From the NCBI GenBank assembly GCA_003282885.1, contig QBYJ01000002.1:1-64000 (forward strand): DNA of 64,000 bases. The letters are read 5' to 3'. The position numbers were made by a program, and so were the translations under genes. The notes below the pieces were generated by a model. That model was not told where the DNA came from and made no database searches. It was given only the letters and a program-made list of their open reading frames with translations. Each line of letters opens with the position of its first letter. Position 1 is the first letter of the stretch. This DNA comes from SAR116 cluster bacterium AG-325-F22 (GTDB lineage: Bacteria; Pseudomonadota; Alphaproteobacteria; Puniceispirillales; Marisalimonadaceae). This document shows positions 29,802-38,494 of the stretch, piece by piece.

Positions 29802-31001
29802 ATGAGTAGTTGTCAAGTTTGTAGAAAGAAAATCAATTTAAGCTTAATTGACATGGGTCTTATGCCAATAGCAAATGATTTAAAAAAAAATAAAGATAAT
29901 AAACGCAATTTATTTCCCTTAGAAGTTTTGTTATGTCAGGATTGTAAATTATTTCAGTTAAGTGTTCGTATAAACCCTCAAAGCATTTTTAAAGACTATG
30001 TTTATCACTCGAGTTATTCTTCTTCATGGCTTGCGCATGCAAAAAATTTTGCTAATCAGGTTAAAAACGACATAGATTTCTCTCAAAACAATTTTATTAT
30101 GGAAATTGCTTCAAATGATGGATATTTATTAAAAAATTTTGATAAAAGTAAGTTTAAAATACTAGGTTTGGAGCCTGCAGAAAACGTTGCAGATATAGCT
30201 AGAAAAAACAATATTCCAACCGAAACAATTTTTTTTAATGAGGATAATGCTAGTTACTTAAAAAAAAAATATGGAAAGCCAAAATTGGTAATAGCTAATA
30301 ATGTTTTGGCTCATGTCCCTGATATCAAAGGTTTTCTTAAAGCATTAGATATAGTAAGTGCTGACGAAACATTTATAAGTATTGAGTTTCCATCAGTTTT
30401 AAACCTCATCCAAGATTTTCAATTTGACACAATTTATCATGAACATTTTACTTACTTGAGCTTGAATACCATTGAAAACTTGATAAATAAACTTAATCTA
30501 AAAGTTTTTAGGGTAGAAAAATTAGATACTCATGGGGGAAGCATAAGATTATGGATTGCAAAAAAATCAAACGATATAAAAATTCAAAATAATGTACATT
30601 TAGAAAGATCAAAAGAACTAAAATCCAAAATTTTTGACTCTGAAACTTTAAAATTGTTCTCAAGAGAGTGTTGCAAAAGGAAAGATAGATTTAACAACTT
30701 CCTTAACGATGAAAAAAATAATAATTTAAAAATTTATGCGTATGGAGCCGCCGCTAAAGGAATATCATTTTTAAATTTTTGTGGTTATAATTGTAAAAAG
30801 ATTTTAGGAGTTTTTGATAAAAATAAAATGAAACAGGGATGCTTCATTCCAGGATTAGACATTGAAATTTTGGATCCAAAACGTATTAAAGAGATTAAAC
30901 CAGACTATATCATTATCTTGCCTTGGAATCTAAAAAAAGAAATTAAAAAAGATTTATCATTCATTTCAAACTGGGGTGGAAAGTTAATATCCTTTGAATA
31001 G
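29802..31001 (+). CDS. Sugar-nucleotide C-methyltransferase
   Basis: A three-part SAM-dependent methyltransferase of the TylC3/TcaB9 type. An N-terminal zinc-binding part has CQVC near residue 4 and CQDC about 40 residues later. The central SAM domain has IMEIASNDGYLLKNF, and the C-terminal domain has YAYGAAAKG. The active-site motif YHEHFTYLS, with the catalytic histidine, matches enzymes that methylate C3 of 4-keto sugars. Here the substrate is probably the RfbG product, giving a branched-chain 6-deoxy sugar. It has 399 residues and starts 1 base after rfbG. Confidence 0.85.
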   Translation: MSSCQVCRKKINLSLIDMGLMPIANDLKKNKDNKRNLFPLEVLLCQDCKLFQLSVRINPQSIFKDYVYHSSYSSSWLAHAKNFANQVKNDIDFSQNNFIMEIASNDGYLLKNFDKSKFKILGLEPAENVADIARKNNIPTETIFFNEDNASYLKKKYGKPKLVIANNVLAHVPDIKGFLKALDIVSADETFISIEFPSVLNLIQDFQFDTIYHEHFTYLSLNTIENLINKLNLKVFRVEKLDTHGGSIRLWIAKKSNDIKIQNNVHLERSKELKSKIFDSETLKLFSRECCKRKDRFNNFLNDEKNNNLKIYAYGAAAKGISFLNFCGYNCKKILGVFDKNKMKQGCFIPGLDIEILDPKRIKEIKPDYIIILPWNLKKEIKKDLSFISNWGGKLISFE

Positions 31002-31013
31002 AGGTAATTATCA

Positions 31014-31547
31014 ATGAAAATTAATAAGACTCTTTTTAGAGAATTATTTCACTTTGAACTAGATCCAAAGCTGGATGATAGAGGCTCATTTACTAGATTT
31101 TTTTGTAAAAAAACACTACATAGCTTAGGAATGAAATTTAGCCCAAAGCAAATTAGTTTTGCTACCAACAAAAATAAATTTACGTTAAGGGGAATGCACT
31201 TCCAACGTCATCCAAACCAAGAACAAAAGATTGTTTCTTGTTTGAAAGGCTCTATTTGGGATGTTGTTGTAGACATTAGAGAAAATTCAAAAAATTATGG
31301 TAGGTGGTTTGCTGTTGAACTAAGTGAAAAAAGACAAAATTTCTTATATATTCCAAAAGGCTTTGCACATGGATATTTAACTTTAACTACAAATACTCAT
31401 ATAATTTATATTATGGATGAATATTATAACGAAAAAAATAATCTAGGAATTTTTTGGCAAGACCCCAATTTGAATATAAAATGGCCTCACTTACCTCTTA
31501 AAATATCTATTAAAGACCAAAATCTACCTCGGTTAAATGACTTATGA
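31014..31547 (+). CDS. RmlC-like sugar-nucleotide epimerase
   Basis: A cupin-fold 3,5- or 5-epimerase of NDP-4-keto-6-deoxy sugars. The catalytic histidine is in LRGMHFQ, the dyad aspartate is near DPNLNIKWP, and a tyrosine-rich segment (MDEYYNEKNNLG) occupies the general-acid region. The length, 177, is normal. In this operon it should act on the C-methylated CDP-4-keto sugar, changing C5 and perhaps C3, which would yield an L-sugar. Its 3' end overlaps the next start as ATGA. Confidence 0.85.
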   Translation: MKINKTLFRELFHFELDPKLDDRGSFTRFFCKKTLHSLGMKFSPKQISFATNKNKFTLRGMHFQRHPNQEQKIVSCLKGSIWDVVVDIRENSKNYGRWFAVELSEKRQNFLYIPKGFAHGYLTLTTNTHIIYIMDEYYNEKNNLGIFWQDPNLNIKWPHLPLKISIKDQNLPRLNDL

Positions 31548-32422
31548 AAAAAATTCTAATAACTGGTTCAAACGGATTTATTGGGAGCTTTTTACTATCA
31601 GAATTAAAAACTTTAAATTTTAAAATTTATACTATATCAAGGTCAAATATATCTTCTAAATTAAACCTAAGAGGAGATTTTTTTGATTGTCAATTTATTA
31701 GTAAATCTCTAAATGAAATTAAACCAAATATTATTATTCATCTAGCTTGGGAAACCACCCCAGGATTGTTTTATAATAGCAAAAACAACAAAAAATGGTC
31801 TAAAAGAACGATTGAGTTTATTGATGAATTTTATTCTCTAGGTGGATCCAAATTTATTTTTATGAGTACTTGTGAAGAATATGGTTCTTTTGAAAATCAA
31901 AGTAGACCAAATGAATCTAGTATTTGTAAGCCAATTTCAAACTATGGAATTCAAAAACACAAAGTTTCTACATATTTGTCAAAAAATTATCATGAAAAAA
32001 AATGGATTATTTTACGAAATTATTTTGTAAGTGGTATAAATGAGAAAAATGAAAAACTCATAACATACATGGTTAATAAATTAATAAATAAAAAACCAAT
32101 TATTTTAAAAAGACCTAATGATTTAATTGATATTATTGATGTAAGAGATGTAACTAAAATCATAAAAAATTTAATAAAAATTGATTATAGTGGTATTTTA
32201 AATATAGGTACTTCCTTTGAAAGTTCCCCAATTCAATTAGCTAAAAAATTAATTAAGTTATATGGTTCAGGCGAAATAATTATTGATAAAAATTTTCATT
32301 ATAGTGGAACGAATAAGTATATTGTTTGCAACAATTCAAAACTTATTAACAATTTAAAACTTAAAACCAAGTATACTGTCGATGATATTTTAGAAACCAT
32401 TTTAGAGAAACATTATGTTTAA
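31544..32422 (+). CDS. NAD(P)-dependent sugar epimerase/4-ketoreductase
   Basis: An extended short-chain dehydrogenase, 292 residues. The nucleotide motif ITGSNGFIGSFLL is at the N-terminus, and catalytic Tyr and Lys are in NYGIQKHK. In an operon with a 4,6-dehydratase, C-methyltransferase and epimerase, the expected role is the final 4-keto reduction that completes the CDP-sugar. The serine/threonine part of the triad falls in MSTCEEYGS. The assignment as reductase rather than epimerase is inference. It overlaps the epimerase gene before it by 4 bases and the acetyltransferase gene after it by 8. Confidence 0.75.
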   Translation: MKKILITGSNGFIGSFLLSELKTLNFKIYTISRSNISSKLNLRGDFFDCQFISKSLNEIKPNIIIHLAWETTPGLFYNSKNNKKWSKRTIEFIDEFYSLGGSKFIFMSTCEEYGSFENQSRPNESSICKPISNYGIQKHKVSTYLSKNYHEKKWIILRNYFVSGINEKNEKLITYMVNKLINKKPIILKRPNDLIDIIDVRDVTKIIKNLIKIDYSGILNIGTSFESSPIQLAKKLIKLYGSGEIIIDKNFHYSGTNKYIVCNNSKLINNLKLKTKYTVDDILETILEKHYV

Positions 32423-32972
32423 AAAAAAACATTGGACAGACAAGTATAAAAATTATTTAGATATTGGAGACTACACATATGGTCTAGACAGGAGTTCTTT
32501 AATAGGGCTTGATATTTCATCTAAACTAAAAATTGGAAAATTTTGTTCTTTTGGTCCTGAAGTTAAGATTTTTTTGAATTCAGATCACCCTACAAATCTT
32601 CCAAGTACGTTTCCTCTTAAAACATTATTATTACAAAAATCCCCATGGCCAAATCAAGATGTCATTTCAAAAGGTGATGTCTCAATAGGAAGCGATGTAT
32701 GGGTTGGAGCAAGGTCTATGATTATGTCTGGTATAAACATTGGTCATGGTGCAATCGTTGCTGCAGGGTCGATCGTAACTAAAAATGTAGATCCATATGA
32801 AATGGTTGGTGGTGTTCCAGCAAAGAGAATTAAATTTAGATTTACCAAAAAACAGATACAAGCAATGTTAAGAATTAAATGGTGGAACTGGTCTGACAAT
32901 AAAATTAAAGAAGAAATTTCTTTATTTTATTCAGATATATCTAAGTTTATAAAAAAATTTGATGTTTATTAA
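32415..32972 (+). CDS. Hexapeptide-repeat acetyltransferase (CatB-like)
   Basis: A left-handed beta-helix acyltransferase, 185 residues. The catalytic histidine region NSDHPTNLPSTFP and the hexapeptide coils around VSIGSDVWVGARSMIMSGIN and VGGVPAKRI are typical of the CatB/VatD xenobiotic-acetyltransferase group, many members of which acetylate O-antigen sugars. It ends the seven-gene CDP-sugar operon, so O-acetylation of that glycan is the likely role. Confidence 0.85.
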   Translation: MFKKKHWTDKYKNYLDIGDYTYGLDRSSLIGLDISSKLKIGKFCSFGPEVKIFLNSDHPTNLPSTFPLKTLLLQKSPWPNQDVISKGDVSIGSDVWVGARSMIMSGINIGHGAIVAAGSIVTKNVDPYEMVGGVPAKRIKFRFTKKQIQAMLRIKWWNWSDNKIKEEISLFYSDISKFIKKFDVY

Positions 32973-33004
32973 AAATTGAAAGTAAACCGTTTACAAGAAT
33001 TTTT
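32971..33004. other. Inverted repeat at a convergent junction, terminator-like
   Basis: AAAAATT (32971-32977) and AATTTTT (32998-33004) flank GTAAAC-C-GTTTAC (32982-32994). An A-tract, a short stem and a T-tract form a small symmetric structure between the acetyltransferase and amidase genes, as a bidirectional terminator would. The stem is only about 5 bp with a 3-base loop, so strength is doubtful. Confidence 0.35.
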
Positions 33005-34412
33005 CGATGTTAGGCAACTTAGGTTCACCAAATATTTTCTCAATTGACAAAGCTATTTCAACAGCTTTTTCATCTTCATCCTTATTACAAATAATTTGCA
33101 AACCAATTGGCAAGGTTTTCCCTGAAACATGGTTATTACAGAAACTTTGAATTGGGTATGTTATTGCACAAGCACCAAAAATATTTACTGGTTGTGTGTT
33201 TGAAGAAGCTAAGAGGCTTCTTTCATGCATTTTTTCTATATCAATTGTTTCTTTAACGTTTAATGCTTGCATAATTGTAGTTGGTGAAATTAAAGCATCA
33301 TATTTATCAAAATACTTTTTAGTAATGATTTCTAATTCTAAAAGTCTATTTTTGGCTTCAAGATATTCTGTTGATGAAACATTTAAACCTAATTTTGCTC
33401 TATGACCTGTTACAGAATCCATTTTATCTACATTATTTAAAAATCGATCTCTTCCAAATGCACTTATAATTTCCGAGCCAACAATTCTAGGAAATAGTAT
33501 AGCTTTCTCTCTTGCTTCTGGTATGGTAATTTCGTCAATTTTCGCTCCAAAACTTATCAATTTTTTACAAAAATTATCATATGCTTCTAATACTTCAGGA
33601 TCCAAATTTTCTGTGAATGGTTTTTGTAATTTACCTAAATTCATACTTTCTATTTTTAGAGGAGACATTGATTTTTTTGTATTATTAAATGTATCAAAAA
33701 TTAATTTTATATCTTTAACCGATCTACCAATTGGCCCTGGTGTATCTAAAGTTGGTGATAATGGAAAAATACCATCTGTTGGCCATCTATTTTTTGTTGT
33801 TTTTAGCCCAACAAGTCCGTTAAGAGAAGCTGGTATTCTAACAGATCCTCCCGTATCTGTACCTATAGCAAATGGAGCTAGTCCAGCGGCTACTGCTACG
33901 GCAGAACCACTACTAGAACCCCCTGGAATTCTATGTTTTTCATGATCCCACGGGTTCATTGGTGTTCCTTTTATCTCATTAATTCCTGTTGCTCCGAGAG
34001 CAAATTCAACTGTGTGAGTTTTACCTAATATAACACAACCTAGAGATTTCAACTTTTTTACTACCGTTCCTTCTGGGCCAGTAATGTCATCAGTAGGTAT
34101 TTCTGACCCATTAGTAGTAGGCATACCATTTACAGAACATATGTCCTTGATTGCTACAGGAATACCCATCAAAGGTCCTAAATCTACGCCACTCGCAATC
34201 AAGTTATCTATTGCACTTGCCCAAACTATTGACTTTTCTTTATTGAAATGAATATAACAGTGAAGCTTTGAGTTTAATAAGCCTATGCGTTCACAATATA
34301 TAGAAGTTAACTCTTTACATGTAATTAAGCCACTTCTTAAATTTTTTCCTAATTCCTCAATATTAATTTTATTGAGAGGGTCATTGGGCAATGTAGTTTC
34401 TGAAAAATTCAT
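32991..34412 (-). CDS. Amidase (amidase-signature family)
   Basis: A 473-residue amidase-signature enzyme. The Ser-cisSer-Lys triad is visible: Lys89 in VAIKDICS, the cis-serine in GGSSSGSAVAVAAG (164-177) and nucleophile Ser190 in IGTDTGGSVRIPAS. It hydrolyses a carboxamide, but the substrate cannot be told. GatA is less likely because no gatB or gatC is adjacent. It has a strong GAGGGAG ribosome site and follows a small membrane-anchored protein gene by 17 bases. Confidence 0.88.
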   Translation of the reverse strand: MNFSETTLPNDPLNKINIEELGKNLRSGLITCKELTSIYCERIGLLNSKLHCYIHFNKEKSIVWASAIDNLIASGVDLGPLMGIPVAIKDICSVNGMPTTNGSEIPTDDITGPEGTVVKKLKSLGCVILGKTHTVEFALGATGINEIKGTPMNPWDHEKHRIPGGSSSGSAVAVAAGLAPFAIGTDTGGSVRIPASLNGLVGLKTTKNRWPTDGIFPLSPTLDTPGPIGRSVKDIKLIFDTFNNTKKSMSPLKIESMNLGKLQKPFTENLDPEVLEAYDNFCKKLISFGAKIDEITIPEAREKAILFPRIVGSEIISAFGRDRFLNNVDKMDSVTGHRAKLGLNVSSTEYLEAKNRLLELEIITKKYFDKYDALISPTTIMQALNVKETIDIEKMHERSLLASSNTQPVNIFGACAITYPIQSFCNNHVSGKTLPIGLQIICNKDEDEKAVEIALSIEKIFGEPKLPNIEKFL

Positions 34413-34429
34413 TTTTTATCTCCCTCATT

Positions 34430-34828
34430 CTAATTTTTAAATTGGTTCTTCATTGAACCAAAAATACCTTTCAATCTAGGTGAAGTAGAGCAATCAGCTT
34501 CTAGGACCATTTTTTTTGATACTGGCACGTGAATTCCAACATAACGTACAGCATTGTATTTAGGATTCGATTTGAGTTGTACTTTTCTATCAGATTTCAA
34601 TCTCAATCTAGCCATTCCTTTTTTAAAAGGTACGATTATATCGGTACCTGGTACAGTGACAACAAAGCTATCATTATGAACAGAACATTTGTTATCTAAA
34701 GAAATTGTAACTGAAATAACTTCAACAGTTTTAAAAGCATTTTGAATATTTGGCATACCAAACCATAACATCAACCCTATGACTGATAATCCAAGTATAA
34801 AAAAAAAACTTTTAATTAAAATTCGCAT
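34430..34828 (-). CDS. Conserved-looking hypothetical protein with one membrane anchor
   Basis: I do not recognise this 132-residue protein. It has one N-terminal membrane helix (SFFFILGLSVIGLMLWFG) followed by an extracytoplasmic part of about 105 residues with two cysteines (in DNKCSVHND and LEADCSTSP) that could form a disulfide. A basic patch (ARLRLKSDRKVQLK) is in the middle. It is the first gene of a likely two-gene unit with the amidase. Coding is supported by its position, spacing and lack of a better frame. Confidence 0.6.
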   Translation of the reverse strand: MRILIKSFFFILGLSVIGLMLWFGMPNIQNAFKTVEVISVTISLDNKCSVHNDSFVVTVPGTDIIVPFKKGMARLRLKSDRKVQLKSNPKYNAVRYVGIHVPVSKKMVLEADCSTSPRLKGIFGSMKNQFKN

Positions 34829-34939
34829 TGATACCTTTAAATAAACATAATAGATCTTAATATTATATTTTTTTAAACTAAAATTTAATATATTGGAATG
34901 ATATTATTTTTAAATCATTAAGTTTAACTAGGGTCAATA

Positions 34940-36127
34940 ATGAGAATAGAATTTGATAGAATAAAAAGGTTGCCACCATATATATTTGCTGAGGTCAATG
35001 AGCTTAAAGCTAAATTAAGAGCTGAGGGGAAAGACATCATTGACTTTGGGATGGGTAATCCTGATATGGCAACTCCAAGGCATATAAAAGATAAATTAAA
35101 AGAAACTGTAGAGAAGCCAGGAACAGGAAGATATTCCACTAGTAAAGGTATCCCAGGTTTAAGAAAGGCTCAGGCCGCCTATTATCAAAGAAGATTCAAT
35201 GTTGATTTAGATCCAGAAAATGAAATAGTTGTTACTTTAGGGTCCAAAGAGGGCTTAGCCAATTTAGCGCAAGCAATAACTTCCCCAGGAGATATTATAT
35301 TATCTCCAAACCCTTCTTATCCAATACATCCATATGGTTTTATTATTGCAGGTGCATCTTTACGTCATTTACCTGCTATGGATCAAGGAATTTTTAACGC
35401 TGCGCTATATCTAGAAAGGCTAGAAAAATCAATTAAGGAAAGTGTGCCCGCTCCAGTTGCACTAATTGTTTCATTTCCTTCAAATCCAACGGCACAAATA
35501 GTATCATTAGAGTTTTATAAAGATTTAGTTAAAATAGCATTAAAATATAACGTATATATTTTATCCGATTTGGCTTATGCTGAAATTTATTATGATGGTT
35601 TTCCTCCACCTTCAATTTTAGAAATCCCTAGAGCAAAAGAAGTGGCTGTTGAATTTACCTCAATGTCTAAAACTTATGCAATGGCTGGTTGGAGAATTGG
35701 ATTTGCGGTAGGTAATCAAAAATTGATAAATGCCCTAATAAGAATAAAGTCTTATTTAGATTATGGAGCATTTACTCCTGTACAAGTTGCTGCTGCTGCT
35801 GCTTTAAATGGACCACAAGACTGTGTATTAGACATTAGAAACACCTATCAAAAAAGAAGAGATGTTTTAATTAAATCTATGCTTCGAGCAGGATGGGATA
35901 TTCCTACGCCTCAAGCAAGTATGTTTGCCTGGGCTCCTTTACCAGATAAATTTAAAAAAAGGGGCTCTTTAGAATTTGCAAAGGAATTAATGTTAAAAGC
36001 AGACGTAGCTGTTGCTCCAGGTGTGGCTTTTGGTGAATATGGAGAGGGTTTTGTAAGGGTAGGATTAGTAGAAAATGAACAAAGAATAAAACAAGCCGCT
36101 AAAAATATTAAAAAGTTGTTGTTATAG
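34940..36127 (+). CDS. Class I/II PLP aminotransferase (AlaC / DapL-like)
   Basis: A fold-type I PLP enzyme, 395 residues. The PLP lysine is Lys244 in SMSKTYAMAGWRIGFA. The N-terminal FGMGNPDMATP and the phosphate-binding region TLGSKEGLANL match the alanine/LL-diaminopimelate aminotransferase group, as in E. coli AlaC. Likely substrates are alanine or glutamate with pyruvate or 2-oxoglutarate. It is divergent from the amidase pair and followed by the gamma-glutamyltransferase gene. Its stop codon lies in an 8-bp hairpin at 36125-36145. Confidence 0.9.
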   Translation: MRIEFDRIKRLPPYIFAEVNELKAKLRAEGKDIIDFGMGNPDMATPRHIKDKLKETVEKPGTGRYSTSKGIPGLRKAQAAYYQRRFNVDLDPENEIVVTLGSKEGLANLAQAITSPGDIILSPNPSYPIHPYGFIIAGASLRHLPAMDQGIFNAALYLERLEKSIKESVPAPVALIVSFPSNPTAQIVSLEFYKDLVKIALKYNVYILSDLAYAEIYYDGFPPPSILEIPRAKEVAVEFTSMSKTYAMAGWRIGFAVGNQKLINALIRIKSYLDYGAFTPVQVAAAAALNGPQDCVLDIRNTYQKRRDVLIKSMLRAGWDIPTPQASMFAWAPLPDKFKKRGSLEFAKELMLKADVAVAPGVAFGEYGEGFVRVGLVENEQRIKQAAKNIKKLLL

Positions 36128-36145
36128 CTTGATTTTGTCAAGCTA
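36125..36145. other. 8-bp stem, 5-nt loop overlapping a stop codon
   Basis: TAGCTTGA (36125-36132) pairs perfectly with TCAAGCTA (36138-36145) around TTTTG. The first three bases are the stop codon of the aminotransferase gene. It is followed by A6 rather than a T-tract, so it is not a standard intrinsic terminator; it may protect an mRNA end or slow polymerase before the next gene. Confidence 0.4.
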
Positions 36146-36180
36146 AAAAAGTTCAATATTAACTAAGAGCAAATCAAGTA

Positions 36181-37788
36181 GTGGATCATTTTTCAAATAA
36201 TTTTCATATTAGAGATTTTTCAAAAATTGGAAAATCTAATATTTTTAGCTCTAAGGCAATGGTAGCATCCTCTCACCCAATTGCTTCCAGTATTGGTATT
36301 GATGTATTAAAAAATGGAGGAAATGCTGTTGATGCTGCATTAGCAATGAGTGCGGTTTTATGTGTTGCTGAACCTCATATGACAGGTGTAGGTGGTGATT
36401 GTTTTGCAATGCTATCAATAGACGGAAGTACAAAAATTAAAGCACTTAATGGTTCTGGAAAATCTTCTCAAAACACTTCTTCAAAAAAACTACGTGAAAA
36501 AGGCTTTAAAATTATTACTGCAGAAATGCCTGAATCAGTAACCATACCAGGATCAGTCGCTGCTTGGTCACTACTGCATAAAGACCATGGGCATATGCCT
36601 TGGAAAGATATTTTTAAGCCCGCCATAGAATTTGCAAAGTTAGGAGTTATAATACATGAAAGGGTGGCATTTGATTGGGAAAAAAACGTTTCAAAACTAT
36701 CAAAAGATATTGACACTGCAAAGTTGTTTTTAAAAGATGGCAATGAATATAAAGTTAAGGATAAATTTATAAATTTAGGACTGTCTGATGTTTTTGAAAC
36801 TATATCTCATGATGGTCAAGACGGCTTTTATAAAGACTGGATTGCCAAAGATATTTGTCAAAAATTATTATCAGTAGGAGGTAACCAAAGTTTAAATGAT
36901 TTCAAAAAAGCAAGTGCTGAATGGGTTGTTCCAATTACTGGTACTTATAGAAATATAAAGCTACATGAATGTCCTCCAAATGGACAAGGTATAGTAGCCA
37001 TAATAATTTTAGCCATTATAGAAAAGTTTAATATAAGTTCATTGTCGAAAGCTGATTACATGCACATATTTTGTGAAGCTACTAAAATAGGTTATTTTTT
37101 AAGAGATAAATATTTGTCAGACTTTCATAATAATAAGCTATCTATCGAAGAATTTCTAACTTCAAAACTTATTGACCGATATGCATCCATGATTGATTTG
37201 AAACAAGCAAAATACTTTAAAAAAAGTGATTTTCCAGACCATGCAGATACAATTTACCTTTCTGTAAGAGACAAAAAAGGGATGACTATTTCTTTTATTA
37301 ATTCTTTATTTGATGCTTTTGGGAGTGGCATAACAGCACCCAAAAGTGGCATACTTCTTCATTGCAGGGGAAGAGGGTTTAACCTTATAGAAGGTCATCC
37401 TAATGAATTAAAACCAAACAAAAGACCCTTACACACTATTATTCCAGCTATGCTCTCACAAAATGACAAATTATTAGGTTCTTTTGGTGTCATGGGAGGT
37501 CAATATCAAGCAGCAGGCCATGCTTATGTTTTATCTCAAATTATAGATTTTGGCTTAAATCCTCAACAAGCTCTTAATTATCCTAGGTTGTTTCCAAATA
37601 ATGACATACTAGATATCGAGTCCTCTTTTGATAAAGACTTAATTGACGAATTAAGTTCAAGAGGTCATAAGATTAATTATCCTTCAGATCTAATTGGAGG
37701 TGGACAAATGATTTTAATTGACAACGACAATAAAGTTTTGATAGGTGCCAGTGATTGGCGTAAAGACGGACTTGCAATTGGTTATTAA
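36181..37788 (+). CDS. ggt: Gamma-glutamyltransferase (GGT) proenzyme
   Basis: An Ntn-hydrolase that self-cleaves into two subunits and acts on gamma-glutamyl compounds such as glutathione. The N-terminal part has MVASSHPIAS and KNGGNAVDAALA. The nucleophile threonine is Thr357 in HADTIYLSV, giving a small subunit of about 179 residues, a normal size. The family-typical TTHYS is changed to DTIYLS, keeping only the nucleophile. No signal peptide is visible, so a cytoplasmic location is suggested. The start is GTG at 36181 and remains uncertain, with no strong ribosome site. Confidence 0.85.
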   Translation: MDHFSNNFHIRDFSKIGKSNIFSSKAMVASSHPIASSIGIDVLKNGGNAVDAALAMSAVLCVAEPHMTGVGGDCFAMLSIDGSTKIKALNGSGKSSQNTSSKKLREKGFKIITAEMPESVTIPGSVAAWSLLHKDHGHMPWKDIFKPAIEFAKLGVIIHERVAFDWEKNVSKLSKDIDTAKLFLKDGNEYKVKDKFINLGLSDVFETISHDGQDGFYKDWIAKDICQKLLSVGGNQSLNDFKKASAEWVVPITGTYRNIKLHECPPNGQGIVAIIILAIIEKFNISSLSKADYMHIFCEATKIGYFLRDKYLSDFHNNKLSIEEFLTSKLIDRYASMIDLKQAKYFKKSDFPDHADTIYLSVRDKKGMTISFINSLFDAFGSGITAPKSGILLHCRGRGFNLIEGHPNELKPNKRPLHTIIPAMLSQNDKLLGSFGVMGGQYQAAGHAYVLSQIIDFGLNPQQALNYPRLFPNNDILDIESSFDKDLIDELSSRGHKINYPSDLIGGGQMILIDNDNKVLIGASDWRKDGLAIGY

Positions 37789-37807
37789 ATAAATTTAAGG
37801 GGATTAT

Positions 37808-38488
37808 ATGTATTCGTTAACTTTTACAAAACCTGAATTAGTTGCAGAATTAACAGCAAAAATGTTGTTTGAAATTGAGGCAGTTCATTTTATGTCAGAT
37901 AAGCCTTTTATATTTACTTCCGGAAAAGCTAGTCCAGTTTACATAGATTGTCGCAAAATTATCTCTTTCCCAAGAGTTAGGTCTACTCTTATGGATTTTG
38001 GAGCAGCAAAGCTTGCTGAAAATATTGGTTTTGAAGAATTTGACGCTGTTGCTGGTGGTGAAACAGCAGGTATCCCATTTGCTGCTTTTATTGCGGAACG
38101 ACTTAATTTACCTATGCAATATATTAGAAAAAAATCTAAAGGTTTTGGGAGAGATGCTAGGATAGAAGGAGATATACAAACAGGACAAAGAATTCTCTTA
38201 GTTGAAGATTTAACGACCGATGGTGGAAGCAAACTGAATTTTGCAGAGGCCATAAGGGACGCTGGAGCAGAAGTAAGACATACTTTTGTAATTTTTTATT
38301 ACGATATTTATAAAAACACAATTTCGATATTAAATGAAAAGGATTTAAGGTTACATTATTTAGTAACATGGTGGGACATGTTAAGTTTAGCTAAAAAAAC
38401 AAATAAATTTGATAGTAAAACTATAGATACAGTAGAAGATTTTTTAAATAATCCAATTGATTGGTCCCAAAAGAATGGAGGCAATTAA
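37808..38488 (+). CDS. pyrE: Orotate phosphoribosyltransferase
   Basis: It converts orotate and PRPP to OMP in pyrimidine synthesis. The PRPP-binding motif is [14 protein letters not shown], and the substrate region [12 protein letters not shown] followed by [17 protein letters not shown] gives the flexible catalytic loop with lysines. It has 226 residues, the size of the alphaproteobacterial form. It begins 19 bases after the GGT gene with AAGGGG as ribosome site and ends 6 bases from a convergent transporter gene. Confidence 0.95.
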   Translation: MYSLTFTKPELVAELTAKMLFEIEAVHFMSDKPFIFTSGKASPVYIDCRKIISFPRVRSTLMDFGAAKLAENIGFEEFDAVAGGETAGIPFAAFIAERLNLPMQYIRKKSKGFGRDARIEGDIQTGQRILLVEDLTTDGGSKLNFAEAIRDAGAEVRHTFVIFYYDIYKNTISILNEKDLRLHYLVTWWDMLSLAKKTNKFDSKTIDTVEDFLNNPIDWSQKNGGN

Positions 38489-38494
38489 TTTAAT

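Noticed and set aside
33523-33945. Open frame of 140 codons on the plus strand inside the amidase gene
   Set aside because: It is antisense to the amidase signature region; the amidase triad is intact in the other frame.
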